Assembly (NCBI GenBank): GCA_018895275.1
Contig: JAHIOQ010000115.1
Coordinates: 1 to 38,791, forward strand
Direction of reading: 5' to 3'
DNA length: 38,791 nt
Source of the DNA: Candidatus Omnitrophota bacterium
GTDB taxonomy: Bacteria; Omnitrophota; Gorgyraeia; B26-G9
Shown here: positions 9,740-18,567 of the stretch, piece after piece
How the letters are laid out: the number at the start of each line of letters is the position of its first letter
How positions within the stretch are numbered: the stretch's first letter is position 1
Notes under the pieces: model-generated
What the model saw: only the letters and a program-made list of their open reading frames with translations
What the model was told of the DNA's origin: nothing
Databases searched by the model: none
Program-made: the position numbers and the translations under genes

Positions 9740-9805
9740 AATCTTTTTAAAAGAATTAAGTATGAAGCCAAAAAAAATAATATTTTTTTTATTGGTACTA
9801 GTTTA

Positions 9806-9834
9806 AGCATAGCATAGATTTTGATAACATGCAA
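9806..9834 (-). promoter_or_regulatory. Possible promoter of the truncated HD gene
   Basis: Read on the minus strand, TTGCAT (9829-9834) and TATGCT (9806-9811) are separated by 17 bases. This lies about 65 bases before the start codon of the truncated HD gene. Each box matches the sigma-70 consensus only in part. Confidence 0.35.
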
Positions 9835-9850
9835 TATTTCATGAAATATT
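9833..9850. repeat. Perfect 18-bp palindrome
   Basis: AATATTTCATGAAATATT is a perfect palindrome next to the -35-like box of the truncated HD gene. The position suits a dimeric repressor site, but no regulator can be named and it may be incidental in AT-rich DNA. Confidence 0.4.
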
Positions 9851-9910
9851 AGGTTACAACATCCTATAAATAAATATGATAGGTCAACCAGCTTTTTCTT
9901 GACTCCTCGA

Positions 9911-9965
9911 CTTCCCTTAAGCCCCGTACTTCAGGGCGGGGTAAGGAAGAATCGCTCTGAGTCAA
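9911..9965 (+). mobile_element. IS200/IS605-type end remnant (subterminal hairpin)
   Basis: The stem CCCCG...CGGGG (9922-9926 with 9937-9941) surrounds TACTTCAGGG. It sits inside a larger imperfect palindrome, CTTCCCTTA...TAAGGAAG, and TCAA follows at 9962-9965. Hairpins of the form CCCCGxCTTCAGxxGGGG followed by TCAA are characteristic of right ends of IS200/IS605 elements, whose transcripts can serve as guide RNAs for TnpB. No tnpA or tnpB gene lies nearby, so this is a remnant or a PATE-like non-autonomous piece. A similar GGTCAACC occurs about 80 bases upstream near 9883. Confidence 0.6.
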
Positions 9966-9990
9966 CCCTGAGCAAGGAACGTCGAATGGG

Positions 9991-10019
9991 TTGACACGCA
10001 CATCGTTTAGTTATATAAT
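9991..10019 (+). promoter_or_regulatory. Sigma-70-type promoter for lysS
   Basis: TTGACA (9991-9996) and TATAAT (10014-10019) are both perfect consensus boxes with an optimal 17-base spacer, 66 bases before the lysS ATG. This is probably the main promoter for lysS and the lol genes behind it. Confidence 0.85.
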
Positions 10020-10022
10020 CAA

Positions 10023-10055
10023 CTAATACAAAAGCATTAAATGCGTTTGTATTAG
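10023..10055 (+). promoter_or_regulatory. Hairpin at the 5' end of the lysS transcript
   Basis: CTAATACAAAAGCAT pairs with ATGCGTTTGTATTAG across a 3-base gap, with one mismatch. It lies immediately downstream of the -10 box, so it would form at the 5' end of the mRNA or act as an operator over the start site. The right arm (10037-10055) recurs exactly on the opposite strand at 14810-14828. Confidence 0.6.
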
Positions 10056-10084
10056 AGTGTTAACAAAAATAGAGAGGTTGTGTT

Positions 10085-11536
10085 ATGCTTGATGAATTGA
10101 TGAAGCAACGCATAGAAAAGATTGAAGAATTAAAAAAATCCGGTATTTGCGTTTACCCGAGCCGTTTTTTGAAACAGCATTCAGTGGCCTGGATTAAAGA
10201 GAATTTCAAGGAGAATGAACCGGTTGCCTGCGCGGGGAGAATAATGGGGCTGCGCTCGCACGGTAAAAGTATATTTGGCGATTTGAAAGATAACAGCGGC
10301 AGGGTTCAGTTTTATATAAAAAAAGATATTGTGGGTGAAGACGGTTTTTTATTCGCGAAAAAATTAGATATCGGAGATATCGCCGGTATCCACGGTGAGT
10401 TGTTTATGACGCATACGCAGGAGCCTACGATATTGGTAAAAGAAATAAAACTACTGGCTAAGGCTATTCGCTCTCTGCCGGAAAAATGGCATGGGTTGAA
10501 GGATGTGGAAATAAGGTATCGCAAACGCTATCTGGATTTAATCGCTAACGATGCGGTAAAAGATGTTTTCATACTCAGGAGCAAGCTGATAAAAAATATC
10601 CGCAAATATCTGGATGAGCATGGGTATCTTGAGGTAGAAACTCCGATGATGCATTCGCTTGCCGGCGGCGCTGCCGGGAAACCGTTTAAAACCCATCTTG
10701 ATGCTTTGAGTATTGATTTGTTCCTGCGTATAGCTCCGGAGTTATATCTCAAAAAACTTTTAGTGGGTGATCTGGAACGCGTTTACGAGATAAACCGCAG
10801 TTTTCGCAATGAGGGAATCTCTACGCGGCATAATCCCGAATTTACGATGCTTGAGGTTTATACGGCTTATGCGGATTACCGCGATATGATGGAGCTTACC
10901 AAAGGAATAATCCTTTCTGTTGCCGATGAGGTGCTGGGCAAGCGTGAAATTACGTTTCATGAGCAGGCCGTTGATTTAAATACCTGGGAAAATATTTCCT
11001 TTGCGGAGCTTATGCGTGAACGTTTTGATATAAACCCGGATGATTCGGAAGCGGATTGGCTGGCGAAGTTAAAGCAAAAGAATATCAAAGTAGAGCTTAA
11101 AGAAGGCAAAATAAGCCGTACCTTTATTCTCAATCTTATCAGTGATCTTATTGAGGTGAAATCCGCGCATCCGGTATTTATTACCGATATATATACGGAA
11201 TTATGTCCTTTAGCCAAAAAGAAGGCGGATAATCCTCTGCTGAGCGAGCGTTTTGAGCTTTTTATCGGGGGGATGGAAGTGGCTAATGCGTATTCCGAAC
11301 TCAATGATCCGAGAGAGCAGCGGGAACGTTTTTTGCAGCAGGCTAAGGATGAAGGTGAATGTAAGATCGATGAGGATTTTATCGAAGCGCTTGAATACGG
11401 GATGCCGCCGGCCGGCGGCTTGGGTATCGGTATAGATCGGCTTGTAATGCTTTTTTCCAGTCAACCTTGCATCAAGGATGTGATACTTTTTCCTCAGCTT
11501 AAGCCGGAGTTAGAAAAGGACAACGCTTGCAGATAA
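10085..11536 (+). CDS. lysS: Lysyl-tRNA synthetase, class II
   Basis: A 483-residue class II LysRS that charges tRNA-Lys in the cytoplasm. The N-terminal OB-fold anticodon-binding domain covers about residues 50-150. The catalytic core has RYRKRYLDLI, motif 2 around FRNEGISTRHNPEFTMLEVY (near 239-258), and motif 3 GIGIDRLVML near 446. Length and motifs are typical of a full-length enzyme. A GAGAGG sequence lies about 9 bases before the ATG. The 3' end overlaps the lolC-type gene by 10 bases, so the tRNA synthetase is coupled to lipoprotein export genes. Confidence 0.96.
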   Translation: MLDELMKQRIEKIEELKKSGICVYPSRFLKQHSVAWIKENFKENEPVACAGRIMGLRSHGKSIFGDLKDNSGRVQFYIKKDIVGEDGFLFAKKLDIGDIAGIHGELFMTHTQEPTILVKEIKLLAKAIRSLPEKWHGLKDVEIRYRKRYLDLIANDAVKDVFILRSKLIKNIRKYLDEHGYLEVETPMMHSLAGGAAGKPFKTHLDALSIDLFLRIAPELYLKKLLVGDLERVYEINRSFRNEGISTRHNPEFTMLEVYTAYADYRDMMELTKGIILSVADEVLGKREITFHEQAVDLNTWENISFAELMRERFDINPDDSEADWLAKLKQKNIKVELKEGKISRTFILNLISDLIEVKSAHPVFITDIYTELCPLAKKKADNPLLSERFELFIGGMEVANAYSELNDPREQRERFLQQAKDEGECKIDEDFIEALEYGMPPAGGLGIGIDRLVMLFSSQPCIKDVILFPQLKPELEKDNACR

Positions 11537-12723
11537 ATACAGGTTATGAATTTCAAGTGGGAATGCGGTACCTATTCGGCCGCCGCAAAGAAAAATTCAT
11601 CTCGCTGGTGAGCCTAATCTCCATTATCGGGATTGCCACCGGGGTTATGACCTTGATTATTGTTATCGGGGTAATGAGTGGTTTTGACAGCGAACTGAGC
11701 GATAGGATAATCGGTACCAGCAGCCATATTATTGTCGATAAGATTGGCGGACTGGACGATACGCAAACAGCGATGAGTGAGATCGAAAAGGTTGACGGTG
11801 TTGTTGCCACGGCGCCGTTTGTCAATACGCAGGCCTTGCTGATGGATAAGGATAGGATGGTTTCCGTGCTTGTACGCGGAATTGATCCGGTTCGGGAGGC
11901 GCAGGTAACGTCTATAAAAAAATTTATTAAACAAGGAGCGCTTGCCCTGGACGGCCCGGACGATATTATTATCGGCAAGATACTCGCGGAACGGATGTTT
12001 GTGGGAATCGGCGACGAAGTCGGCCTGGTAACCGCCGCGGATATAACCGTTAATACTTTTAAGGTCAGGGGAATTTTCAGCAGTGATATGTATGATTATG
12101 ATTCCGGGGTTGTTTTCGTTTCCTTGCCTAAAGCCCAGGCTTTGACCGGGGATTCGGCAATCGTAAACGGTATCAGCGTAAAAGTTAAGGACCCGTATAA
12201 CGCCGGACAATATAAGCAGAAGATTCAGGCGCAACTGGGATTTCCGTATTATACGCGGACGTGGATGGATTTAAACCGGAACCTGTTCGATGCATTGAAG
12301 CTGGAAAAGACGGCGATGTTCGTGATTTTGACCCTGATTGTTCTGGTTGCGGCGCTGAATATTGCCAGCACTTTGATAATGATGGTTATGGAAAAGACCA
12401 AAGATATCGGCATACTTAAGGCTATCGGCGCGACAAGTAAAAGTATTATGATAATATTTACCATAGTGGGCATGGCGATCGGAATAATGGGTACTGTTTT
12501 GGGGGTTTGCGCCGGTTTATTTATGGGATATCTGCTTAAGACTTATAAATTTATAAAACTGCCGGAAGATATTTATTATATCAATACGTTGCCGGTTAAA
12601 ATCGAAACCACGGATGTTGTCTGGGTTGTCTGCGCGGCTTTTTTTATTTGCCTTGGCGCGACATTTTATCCGGCATTTCAGGCGTCCAGGCTGAATCCGG
12701 TGGAGGCCTTACGGTACGAATAA
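11527..12723 (+). CDS. lolC: LolC/LolE-type lipoprotein-releasing permease
   Basis: A 398-residue inner-membrane permease of the MacB/FtsX class. With LolD it forms the ABC transporter that releases lipoproteins from the inner membrane for transfer to the outer membrane. One transmembrane helix lies near residues 25-50 (SLISIIGIATGVMTLIIVIG), followed by a periplasmic domain of about 200 residues and three helices near 258-285, 310-342 and 358-380. The C-terminus has the usual FYPAFQASRLNPVEALRYE box. The start is a TTG inside the end of lysS, chosen because AAAAGGA lies upstream and the N-terminus (GYEFQVGMRYLF) matches the family. Only one such permease is present, so it may act as a homodimer. 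This gene is strong evidence for an outer membrane. Confidence 0.93.
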   Translation: MQINTGYEFQVGMRYLFGRRKEKFISLVSLISIIGIATGVMTLIIVIGVMSGFDSELSDRIIGTSSHIIVDKIGGLDDTQTAMSEIEKVDGVVATAPFVNTQALLMDKDRMVSVLVRGIDPVREAQVTSIKKFIKQGALALDGPDDIIIGKILAERMFVGIGDEVGLVTAADITVNTFKVRGIFSSDMYDYDSGVVFVSLPKAQALTGDSAIVNGISVKVKDPYNAGQYKQKIQAQLGFPYYTRTWMDLNRNLFDALKLEKTAMFVILTLIVLVAALNIASTLIMMVMEKTKDIGILKAIGATSKSIMIIFTIVGMAIGIMGTVLGVCAGLFMGYLLKTYKFIKLPEDIYYINTLPVKIETTDVVWVVCAAFFICLGATFYPAFQASRLNPVEALRYE

Positions 12724-13394
12724 TGCTTGAAGCGCGACACGTGCATAAATATTACAATACGCAGCAGACAAAACTCCATGTACTTAAAGGCGTGAGTTTG
12801 AAAATAAGCAAGGGAGAGTTTGTTTGTATTTTAGGCGCTTCCGGAGCGGGAAAATCAACATTGCTGCACCTGCTGGGAGGCCTGGACAGGCCGACAAAAG
12901 GCGAGGTATTGCTTAATGGCCGAAATATTTATACAATAAAGGATAAAGAAAGAGCTCTGGTACGTAACCGGCTTATCGGTTTTGTGTTTCAGTTCTATCA
13001 CTTGCTTCCGGAATTCACGGCTCTGGAGAATATTATGCTGCCGGGATTGGTTTGCGGCTTGCCTGCAGCCGAAGCAAAAAAGAAGGCGCAGAATTTATTA
13101 TCGCAGGTAGGATTGGAAAAGAGAAGCACGCATCGCCCGTCGGAGCTTTCCGGCGGCGAACAGCAGCGGATTGCGATTGCGCGGGCATTGGTTAATGAAC
13201 CGGAAATACTTTTGTGCGATGAACCGACGGGAAATCTCGATTCTAAGACCGGAGAAAAAATCTGTGACTTGTTAAGCGGGGTCGGTAAGGAAAATAATTA
13301 CACGATACTGATTGCCACTCACTCGGAAAGAATCGCGGGGATTTCTTCTCGTGTTTTGAGTATCAAAGACGGGCAGATGGCATCGGGAGTATAA
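12723..13394 (+). CDS. lolD: LolD-type ABC ATPase of the lipoprotein-releasing system
   Basis: A 223-residue ABC ATPase with Walker [10 protein letters not shown] (about residues 40-48), the Q-loop [16 protein letters not shown], the signature LSGGEQQR, Walker [12 protein letters not shown] and the H-loop ATHSE. The [10 protein letters not shown] and EPTGNLD stretches are typical of LolD/MacB-type ATPases. The start is the ATG sharing its A with the lolC stop codon (TAATG at 12721-12725). A longer in-frame start at 12648 lies inside lolC and is not supported by a family-like N-terminus. It powers lipoprotein release by its permease partner. Confidence 0.94.
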   Translation: MLEARHVHKYYNTQQTKLHVLKGVSLKISKGEFVCILGASGAGKSTLLHLLGGLDRPTKGEVLLNGRNIYTIKDKERALVRNRLIGFVFQFYHLLPEFTALENIMLPGLVCGLPAAEAKKKAQNLLSQVGLEKRSTHRPSELSGGEQQRIAIARALVNEPEILLCDEPTGNLDSKTGEKICDLLSGVGKENNYTILIATHSERIAGISSRVLSIKDGQMASGV

Positions 13395-13417
13395 ATAATA
13401 ACCTGTGGAGGCATTAT

Positions 13418-14335
13418 ATGTCATTAAAAGTATACATTGATGGAAAACTTATCAACAAAGAAGACGCCAAGGTTTCCGTGTTTGATCACGGGTTGCTTTA
13501 TGGCGACGGAGTGTTTGAAGGTATTCGTTCTTATGATTGCCTCGTGTTTAAGCTTAAAGAGCACATCGACCGCCTTTATGAGAGTGCGCATAGTATTCTG
13601 TTGGAAATTCCTTTAACGCGAAAAGAAATGAGCAATGCCGTAATTACCACTTTGAAGGCGAATAAATTAAAAGACGCATATATACGGCTGGTGGTGACCC
13701 GCGGCGAAGGAGACCTGGGGTTGGATCCCCGTAAATGCCCTCGTCCGACAATAATTATCATCACGGATAAAATCGTGCTTTATCCGGAGCAGCTTTATAA
13801 AGAAGGCCTGAAAATTATTACGGTTCCTACGGTGCGGAATCTGCCGGAAGCTTTAAATCCGCAGATTAAATCCCTGAATTATTTAAACAATATTTTGGCT
13901 AAGATAGAAGCGATAAATTCCGGCGTACAGGAAGCGATCATGCTTAATTCTTTAGGTTTTGTTGCCGAGTGTACCGGAGATAACGTGTTTGTCGTGAAAA
14001 ATAACGGGCTCTATACGCCGCCGCCTTCGATGGGTATATTGCGCGGTATTACACGTGATACGGTAATTGCCCTGGCGGAAAAATCTAAAATCCGGACATG
14101 TGAAAATATCATCACGCGCCATGAAGTCTTTAACGCTGATGAGGTGTTTCTGACCGGAACCGCGGCGGAACTCATTCCCGTGGTGTATGTTGACGGGCGC
14201 CGTATCGGGGATGGGAAACCGGGTAAAATTACGCTGGAACTTATGCGGGAATTTAAAAAAATAACGCGAAAAGAAGGGGTCAAATATACTGTCGGCGCGG
14301 ATCAAGGAGGAAAAAATGATATGTCAAATCTGTAA
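13418..14335 (+). CDS. ilvE: Branched-chain-amino-acid aminotransferase-like (class IV, PLP)
   Basis: A 305-residue fold-type IV PLP enzyme. The N-terminus VFDHGLLYGDGVFEGIRSY and RLVVTRGEGDLGLDP match the IlvE/D-amino-acid-transaminase family. The PLP-binding lysine is K151 in QIKSLNYLNN, and phosphate-binding residues are in GILRGITRD and LTGTAAEL. It most likely makes or degrades Leu, Ile and Val by transamination with 2-oxoglutarate; the D-amino-acid or ADC-lyase specificities of close relatives cannot be excluded. GTGGAGG lies 8 bases upstream of the ATG. Its end overlaps mcsA by 20 bases, so it is co-translated with the stress cassette. Confidence 0.88.
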   Translation: MSLKVYIDGKLINKEDAKVSVFDHGLLYGDGVFEGIRSYDCLVFKLKEHIDRLYESAHSILLEIPLTRKEMSNAVITTLKANKLKDAYIRLVVTRGEGDLGLDPRKCPRPTIIIITDKIVLYPEQLYKEGLKIITVPTVRNLPEALNPQIKSLNYLNNILAKIEAINSGVQEAIMLNSLGFVAECTGDNVFVVKNNGLYTPPPSMGILRGITRDTVIALAEKSKIRTCENIITRHEVFNADEVFLTGTAAELIPVVYVDGRRIGDGKPGKITLELMREFKKITRKEGVKYTVGADQGGKNDMSNL

Positions 14336-14813
14336 TAAAAAGCCGGCTAGCGTACATCTGACGGAAATTATTAATGACCAGATGACGGAACTGCATCTGT
14401 GCGAACAATGCGCAAAGGAAAAGGGAATTGCCGGATTAGGGCAGCCTTTTGGATTGCAGGATTTGTTGGCGGGGCTGGTTGATTTCGGGACACCGGTTCC
14501 CAGCGGAAAAAAAACCGCGCTGCAATGCCCTAACTGCAAGATGACGTATGATGATTTTCGCAAAATCGGCAGGCTCGGCTGCAGCCAGTGTTATGAGACG
14601 TTTAAGGAAACACTGGAACCTTTACTGAAAAAAGTTCACGGTGCCGTGCAGCACATTGGAAAAACCCCGTTGCGCGATGAAGCGGAGTTTAAAATAAAAA
14701 AGGAATTACAGGAACTTCATCTCAAGTTACAAAAGGTGATTCAGGCAGAGTCGTTTGAAGAAGCGGCAATAATCAGGGACAAAATAAAAAAGCTGCAACA
14801 GCAAGGCGACTAA
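14316..14813 (+). CDS. mcsA: McsA, zinc-binding activator of the McsB arginine kinase
   Basis: A 165-residue McsA-like protein with four CXXC zinc knuckles: C3/C6, C29/C32, C71/C74 and C89/C92. A UVR-like helical hairpin follows (FEEAAIIRDKIKKLQ, about residues 147-161). In Firmicutes McsA binds and stimulates the arginine kinase McsB and helps deliver clients to ClpC. The start follows AAGGAGG inside the end of the aminotransferase gene. The TAA stop falls inside a 19-nt sequence that also occurs, inverted, in the lysS leader. Confidence 0.93.
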   Translation: MICQICNKKPASVHLTEIINDQMTELHLCEQCAKEKGIAGLGQPFGLQDLLAGLVDFGTPVPSGKKTALQCPNCKMTYDDFRKIGRLGCSQCYETFKETLEPLLKKVHGAVQHIGKTPLRDEAEFKIKKELQELHLKLQKVIQAESFEEAAIIRDKIKKLQQQGD

Positions 14814-14828
14814 TACAAACGCATTTAA
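14810..14828 (-). repeat. 19-nt inverted copy of the lysS leader hairpin arm
   Basis: CTAATACAAACGCATTTAA here is the exact reverse complement of 10037-10055, the right arm of the hairpin just after the lysS -10 box. It includes the mcsA stop codon. An exact 19-base match is unlikely by chance in this window. It may be a dispersed repeat or operator half. Confidence 0.55.
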
Positions 14829-14857
14829 TAAAAAAACCGCACTTTTTGCCTGGATAG

Positions 14858-14884
14858 CAAACGTCAAATTATTTATGACGTTTG
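14858..14884 (+). promoter_or_regulatory. Hairpin between mcsA and mcsB
   Basis: CAAACGTCA (14858-14866) pairs perfectly with TGACGTTTG (14876-14884) around a 9-base AT loop. No T-run follows, so it is not a standard terminator. It may be an operator or a processing site in the 159-base gap between mcsA and mcsB. CtsR, the usual repressor of these genes in Firmicutes, is not encoded in the window. Confidence 0.45.
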
Positions 14885-14972
14885 TTATAAACAGCGTAAT
14901 TATATTGCGCTTCTGAAGGATTGATTATTTCCGGACAGCTTTGGTTTTCCGGCAGCTTATAAAGAGGAGTGC

Positions 14973-16025
14973 ATGATGAAAATAAACGACTTGGTTAAAC
15001 AGACAAGCGGGTGGCTTAAAGGCGTAGGCCCTAATTCGGAGATTGTTTTTTCCAGCCGGGTGCGTCTGGCTAGAAATCTGGAAAAAGTTCTGTTTTCCAA
15101 TTGGGCGGATAAGGAGAAGCAGGAAGAGGCGTTGGCAATACTGGAGCCTACGGTAAACGCGCTGGAGCAGATAAAAGACAATGGATTGTATTTGAAAATG
15201 AACGATGTTTTAAATGTTGATAAACAGTTCCTGGTCGAACGGCATCTTATCAGCCGGGAACATATTACTAAGTCCGGAGCAAAGGCAGTGGTGATCAGCG
15301 CTGATGAAACGCTTTCCATAATGCTTAATGAGGAAGATCACCTGCGTATACAAATCCTTTTACCCGGATTTGCGCTGGATGAGTGCTGGAATAAGATCGA
15401 GCAGTGCGATACTGCTTTGGAGAAGAAATTGAGCTTTGCTTTTTCAGCCAAATGGGGATATCTTACCGCTTGCCCGACAAATACCGGAACCGGGATGCGC
15501 GCGTCCGTGATGCTGCATTTGCCGGCGCTGGTGATGACAAAACAAATTAACCGGGTGATACAGGCGATTGTTAAGCTCGGTTTGACCGTGCGCGGATTGT
15601 TCGGCGAAGGAACGGAAGCGGCGGGAAATATCTTTCAGATATCCAACCAGGTTTCCTTGGGCCGCAGCGAAGAAGAGATTATAGATAATATAAAGCGGAT
15701 TATCAATCAAGTGATTGAGTATGAGCAGAATGCGCGGCAGGTACTCTGCACGAAAAACACCAGCAGTTTAGATGACCAGGTATGGCGTTCCTACGGCATC
15801 CTGAAAAATGCGCATATTATATCCAGTTCGGAGACAATTGAATTGCTCTCTAATGTGCGGCTGGGCTGTGACGTCGGATTGATTAAAGGCCTGACGCGGG
15901 AAGTTATTAATGAGCTTTTTATCCTTACGCAGCCTGCGCATCTGCAAAAACTGGAAGGAAAGACGCTTAATGCGCAGCAGCGTGATGTGAAACGCGCGGA
16001 ATTGATTCGGGACAAGATAAAATAG
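14973..16025 (+). CDS. mcsB: McsB protein-arginine kinase
   Basis: A 350-residue phosphagen-kinase-fold enzyme that phosphorylates arginines on damaged or aggregated proteins, marking them for ClpC. Nucleotide-binding arginines lie in SSRVRLARN (residues 27-35), the acidic NEEDHLRIQ box follows, and the kinase signature CPTNTGTGMRAS starts at C167. The C-terminal domain has the GLFGEGTEA and NQVSLGRSE loops. Key residues appear intact. A GAGGAG sequence lies upstream; the tandem ATG at 14973/14976 leaves the exact start uncertain by one codon. It sits 27 bases before clpC. Confidence 0.95.
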   Translation: MMKINDLVKQTSGWLKGVGPNSEIVFSSRVRLARNLEKVLFSNWADKEKQEEALAILEPTVNALEQIKDNGLYLKMNDVLNVDKQFLVERHLISREHITKSGAKAVVISADETLSIMLNEEDHLRIQILLPGFALDECWNKIEQCDTALEKKLSFAFSAKWGYLTACPTNTGTGMRASVMLHLPALVMTKQINRVIQAIVKLGLTVRGLFGEGTEAAGNIFQISNQVSLGRSEEEIIDNIKRIINQVIEYEQNARQVLCTKNTSSLDDQVWRSYGILKNAHIISSSETIELLSNVRLGCDVGLIKGLTREVINELFILTQPAHLQKLEGKTLNAQQRDVKRAELIRDKIK

Positions 16026-16052
16026 AAATAAAAATTCAAAGGAGGATTTGCA

Positions 16053-18494
16053 ATGTTTGATCGATTTACGGAGCGTGCGCGAAAAGTAATTCTTTTGGCT
16101 AAAGAAGAGGCAAAACGGTTTAATCACGATTATATCGGTACGGAGCATATCCTGCTCGGGCTTATTAAAGAAGGCGAAGGCGTGGCCGCTGCCGTATTGC
16201 AGAATCTGGATCTTAATCTCGATATTATTCGCCTTGAAGTGGAGAAACTGGTTCAGCCCGGCCCAAGCATAGTAACGTCGGGAGATATTCCGTTTACACC
16301 GAAAGCAAAAAAAGTTATTGAGTTGGCGATGGAGGAGGCAAGGAGCCTCGGCCATAACTATATCGGTACGGAACATCTTTTACTCGGTTTGATCCGGGAA
16401 AATGAAGGTGCAGCTTCGCAAGTGCTGTTAAATCTCGGGCTGGATTTAAATAAAGTGCGTAAAGAGATAATGGAACTGCTGGGAACTTCGGCGGCCAATT
16501 ATGACCCCGGGCAGGCGGCGCAGGCCAGCCAGGCGGGGAAGGCGAAGACGCCCGCTTTGGATGCCTTCGGCCGTGACCTTAATAAGCTGGCAAAAGAAGG
16601 AAAGCTTGACCCTGTTATCGGCAGAGCTATGGAGATAGAACGTGTAATCCGGATTTTAAGCCGGAGAACAAAAAATAATCCGGTATTATTGGGTGAAGCA
16701 GGCGTAGGCAAGACGGCGATAGTGGAAGGGCTGGCGCAACTGATTGTTTCCGGTAATGTCACTGAGGTGCTGCGAGACAAACGTGTTGTGGTGCTTGATT
16801 TGGCGCTTATGGTTGCCGGCACAAAATACCGCGGTCAGTTTGAAGAACGTATTAAAGCGGTTATGGATGAAATTAAGCGTTCTGAAAATGTGATGATTTT
16901 TATCGATGAATTGCATACGCTTGTGGGAGCCGGGGGAGCGGAAGGGGCGATTGATGCCTCGAATATTTTAAAACCGGCTTTGGCACGGGGGGAGATTCAG
17001 TGCATCGGCGCAACAACCATGGATGAGTATAGAAAATATATCGAAAAAGATGCGGCATTGGAGAGAAGATTTCAGACAATTCTTGTCGAGCCGCCTTCCT
17101 TAACGGAGACCGTGGAGATTTTAAAAGGCCTGCGTGATAGATACGAAGCGCATCACCGCGTGAAATATACGGATGAAGCGCTTCAGGCGGCGGCAAAATT
17201 ATCCGACCGCTATATCAGCGGCAGGTTTTTACCGGATAAAGCCGTGGATATTATCGATGAAGCCGGCTCCCGGGCGCGTTTACTGGTGATGACCGCGCCG
17301 CCGGACTTAAAAGACATGGAAAATAAAATCGAACAGCTTAGAAAAGAAAAAGAAGCGGCGGTAAAGGCGCAGGATTTTGAAAAAGCCGCTACCTACCGCG
17401 ACCAGGAAAAGGAAGCGCGCTCGCAGATGGAGAAGATCAGACGAAGCTGGAAGGAAAGCCGCATGGAAATGAGCGTTGAGGTTAAAGAGGAAGATATCGC
17501 GGAGATTGTTTCCCAGTGGACAGGCATCCCGATTGCCCGTTTGGAAGAAAAAGAAAGCGAGAAGCTTTTGAAAATGGAGGAAGAACTGCATAAGCACGTT
17601 ATCGGCCAGGAAGAGGCGATAACCGCGATAACTCATGCCGTACGCCGTTCACGTGCCGGGTTGAAAGACCATCGCCGGCCGATAGGTTCCTTTATTTTTC
17701 TCGGTCCTACCGGCGTGGGAAAGACATTATTGGGTAAGGCGCTGGCTGAATTTTTGTTCGGCGATATAGATGCGATTATCCAGATTGACATGTCCGAATA
17801 TATGGAGAAATTCAATGTATCCCGTTTAGTCGGCGCGCCTCCCGGATATGTCGGTTATGAGGAGGGCGGACAATTAACGGAAAAAGTGCGGAGAAAGCCG
17901 TATTCGGTTATTCTCCTGGATGAAATCGAAAAAGCGCATCCGGATGTGGTTAATCTTTTACTGCAGCTCCTGGAAGAAGGCCGGCTGACCGATAGTTTCG
18001 GCCGCAAGATTGATTTTCGCAATACGGTCTTGATTATGACCAGCAATATCGGGGCGGAACTTCTTCGCAAACAAGGGGCAATCGGATTTGCGTCCCAGGA
18101 AGACGAGGTAACCTATCAATCGATGAAAACTAAACTCATGGATGAGGTCAAAAAGGTTTTTAAGCCGGAATTCATTAACCGTGTGGACGATATTATTGTT
18201 TTCCGGCCGTTAACAAAAGAGGACCTCTATAAGATTATCGAGATAGAGATCTGCGAAGTTATGGAACGCTTAAGTGAACAGGAAATTAAAATTTCTCTGG
18301 ATAAAGAGGCGAAAGATTTTCTCATAACCAAAGGCTTTGACCTGGTGTTCGGCGCGCGGCCGTTAAAGCGTACGATTCAAAAATACCTGGAGAATCCCTT
18401 GGCGGAGGAAATACTGGGAGGAAAGGTTGACCGTAAAAAACCGATTAAGATTACCGCGGAGAAGGATAAAGAGGCCCTTGTTTTTTTAAGTTAA
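16053..18494 (+). CDS. clpC: ClpC, AAA+ unfoldase of the Clp protease
   Basis: An 813-residue Hsp100 protein. Two Clp N repeats (about residues 1-75 and 80-145) carry the paired [24 protein letters not shown] motifs, the region that binds arginine-phosphorylated clients in Firmicutes. The first AAA domain has GEAGVGKTA near 213 and [14 protein letters not shown]-containing middle domain with [14 protein letters not shown] marks ClpC rather than ClpB. The second AAA domain has GPTGVGKT near 551 and [13 protein letters not shown], then a C-terminal D2-small domain. It feeds unfolded proteins to ClpP, which is not in this window. AAAGGAGG precedes the start. Confidence 0.97.
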   Translation: MFDRFTERARKVILLAKEEAKRFNHDYIGTEHILLGLIKEGEGVAAAVLQNLDLNLDIIRLEVEKLVQPGPSIVTSGDIPFTPKAKKVIELAMEEARSLGHNYIGTEHLLLGLIRENEGAASQVLLNLGLDLNKVRKEIMELLGTSAANYDPGQAAQASQAGKAKTPALDAFGRDLNKLAKEGKLDPVIGRAMEIERVIRILSRRTKNNPVLLGEAGVGKTAIVEGLAQLIVSGNVTEVLRDKRVVVLDLALMVAGTKYRGQFEERIKAVMDEIKRSENVMIFIDELHTLVGAGGAEGAIDASNILKPALARGEIQCIGATTMDEYRKYIEKDAALERRFQTILVEPPSLTETVEILKGLRDRYEAHHRVKYTDEALQAAAKLSDRYISGRFLPDKAVDIIDEAGSRARLLVMTAPPDLKDMENKIEQLRKEKEAAVKAQDFEKAATYRDQEKEARSQMEKIRRSWKESRMEMSVEVKEEDIAEIVSQWTGIPIARLEEKESEKLLKMEEELHKHVIGQEEAITAITHAVRRSRAGLKDHRRPIGSFIFLGPTGVGKTLLGKALAEFLFGDIDAIIQIDMSEYMEKFNVSRLVGAPPGYVGYEEGGQLTEKVRRKPYSVILLDEIEKAHPDVVNLLLQLLEEGRLTDSFGRKIDFRNTVLIMTSNIGAELLRKQGAIGFASQEDEVTYQSMKTKLMDEVKKVFKPEFINRVDDIIVFRPLTKEDLYKIIEIEICEVMERLSEQEIKISLDKEAKDFLITKGFDLVFGARPLKRTIQKYLENPLAEEILGGKVDRKKPIKITAEKDKEALVFLS

Positions 18495-18567
18495 TATTGG
18501 ATTTATTTAGGGTTTAGAATTTAGAGTTTATAAAAATAAAAGATTCTTTTGACAGAACGCAGGAGTG

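Noticed and set aside
11614-12234. 206-codon antisense frame opposite the lolC-type gene
   Set aside because: It is a shadow of a confidently identified gene, without a ribosome-binding site or recognisable motifs. The same applies to long antisense frames at 15768-16376, 20388-20978 and 27529-28257.
14858-14884. Transcription terminator after mcsA
   Set aside because: The stem is good but no T-run follows, and mcsB clearly belongs to the same functional cassette; kept as a hairpin only.
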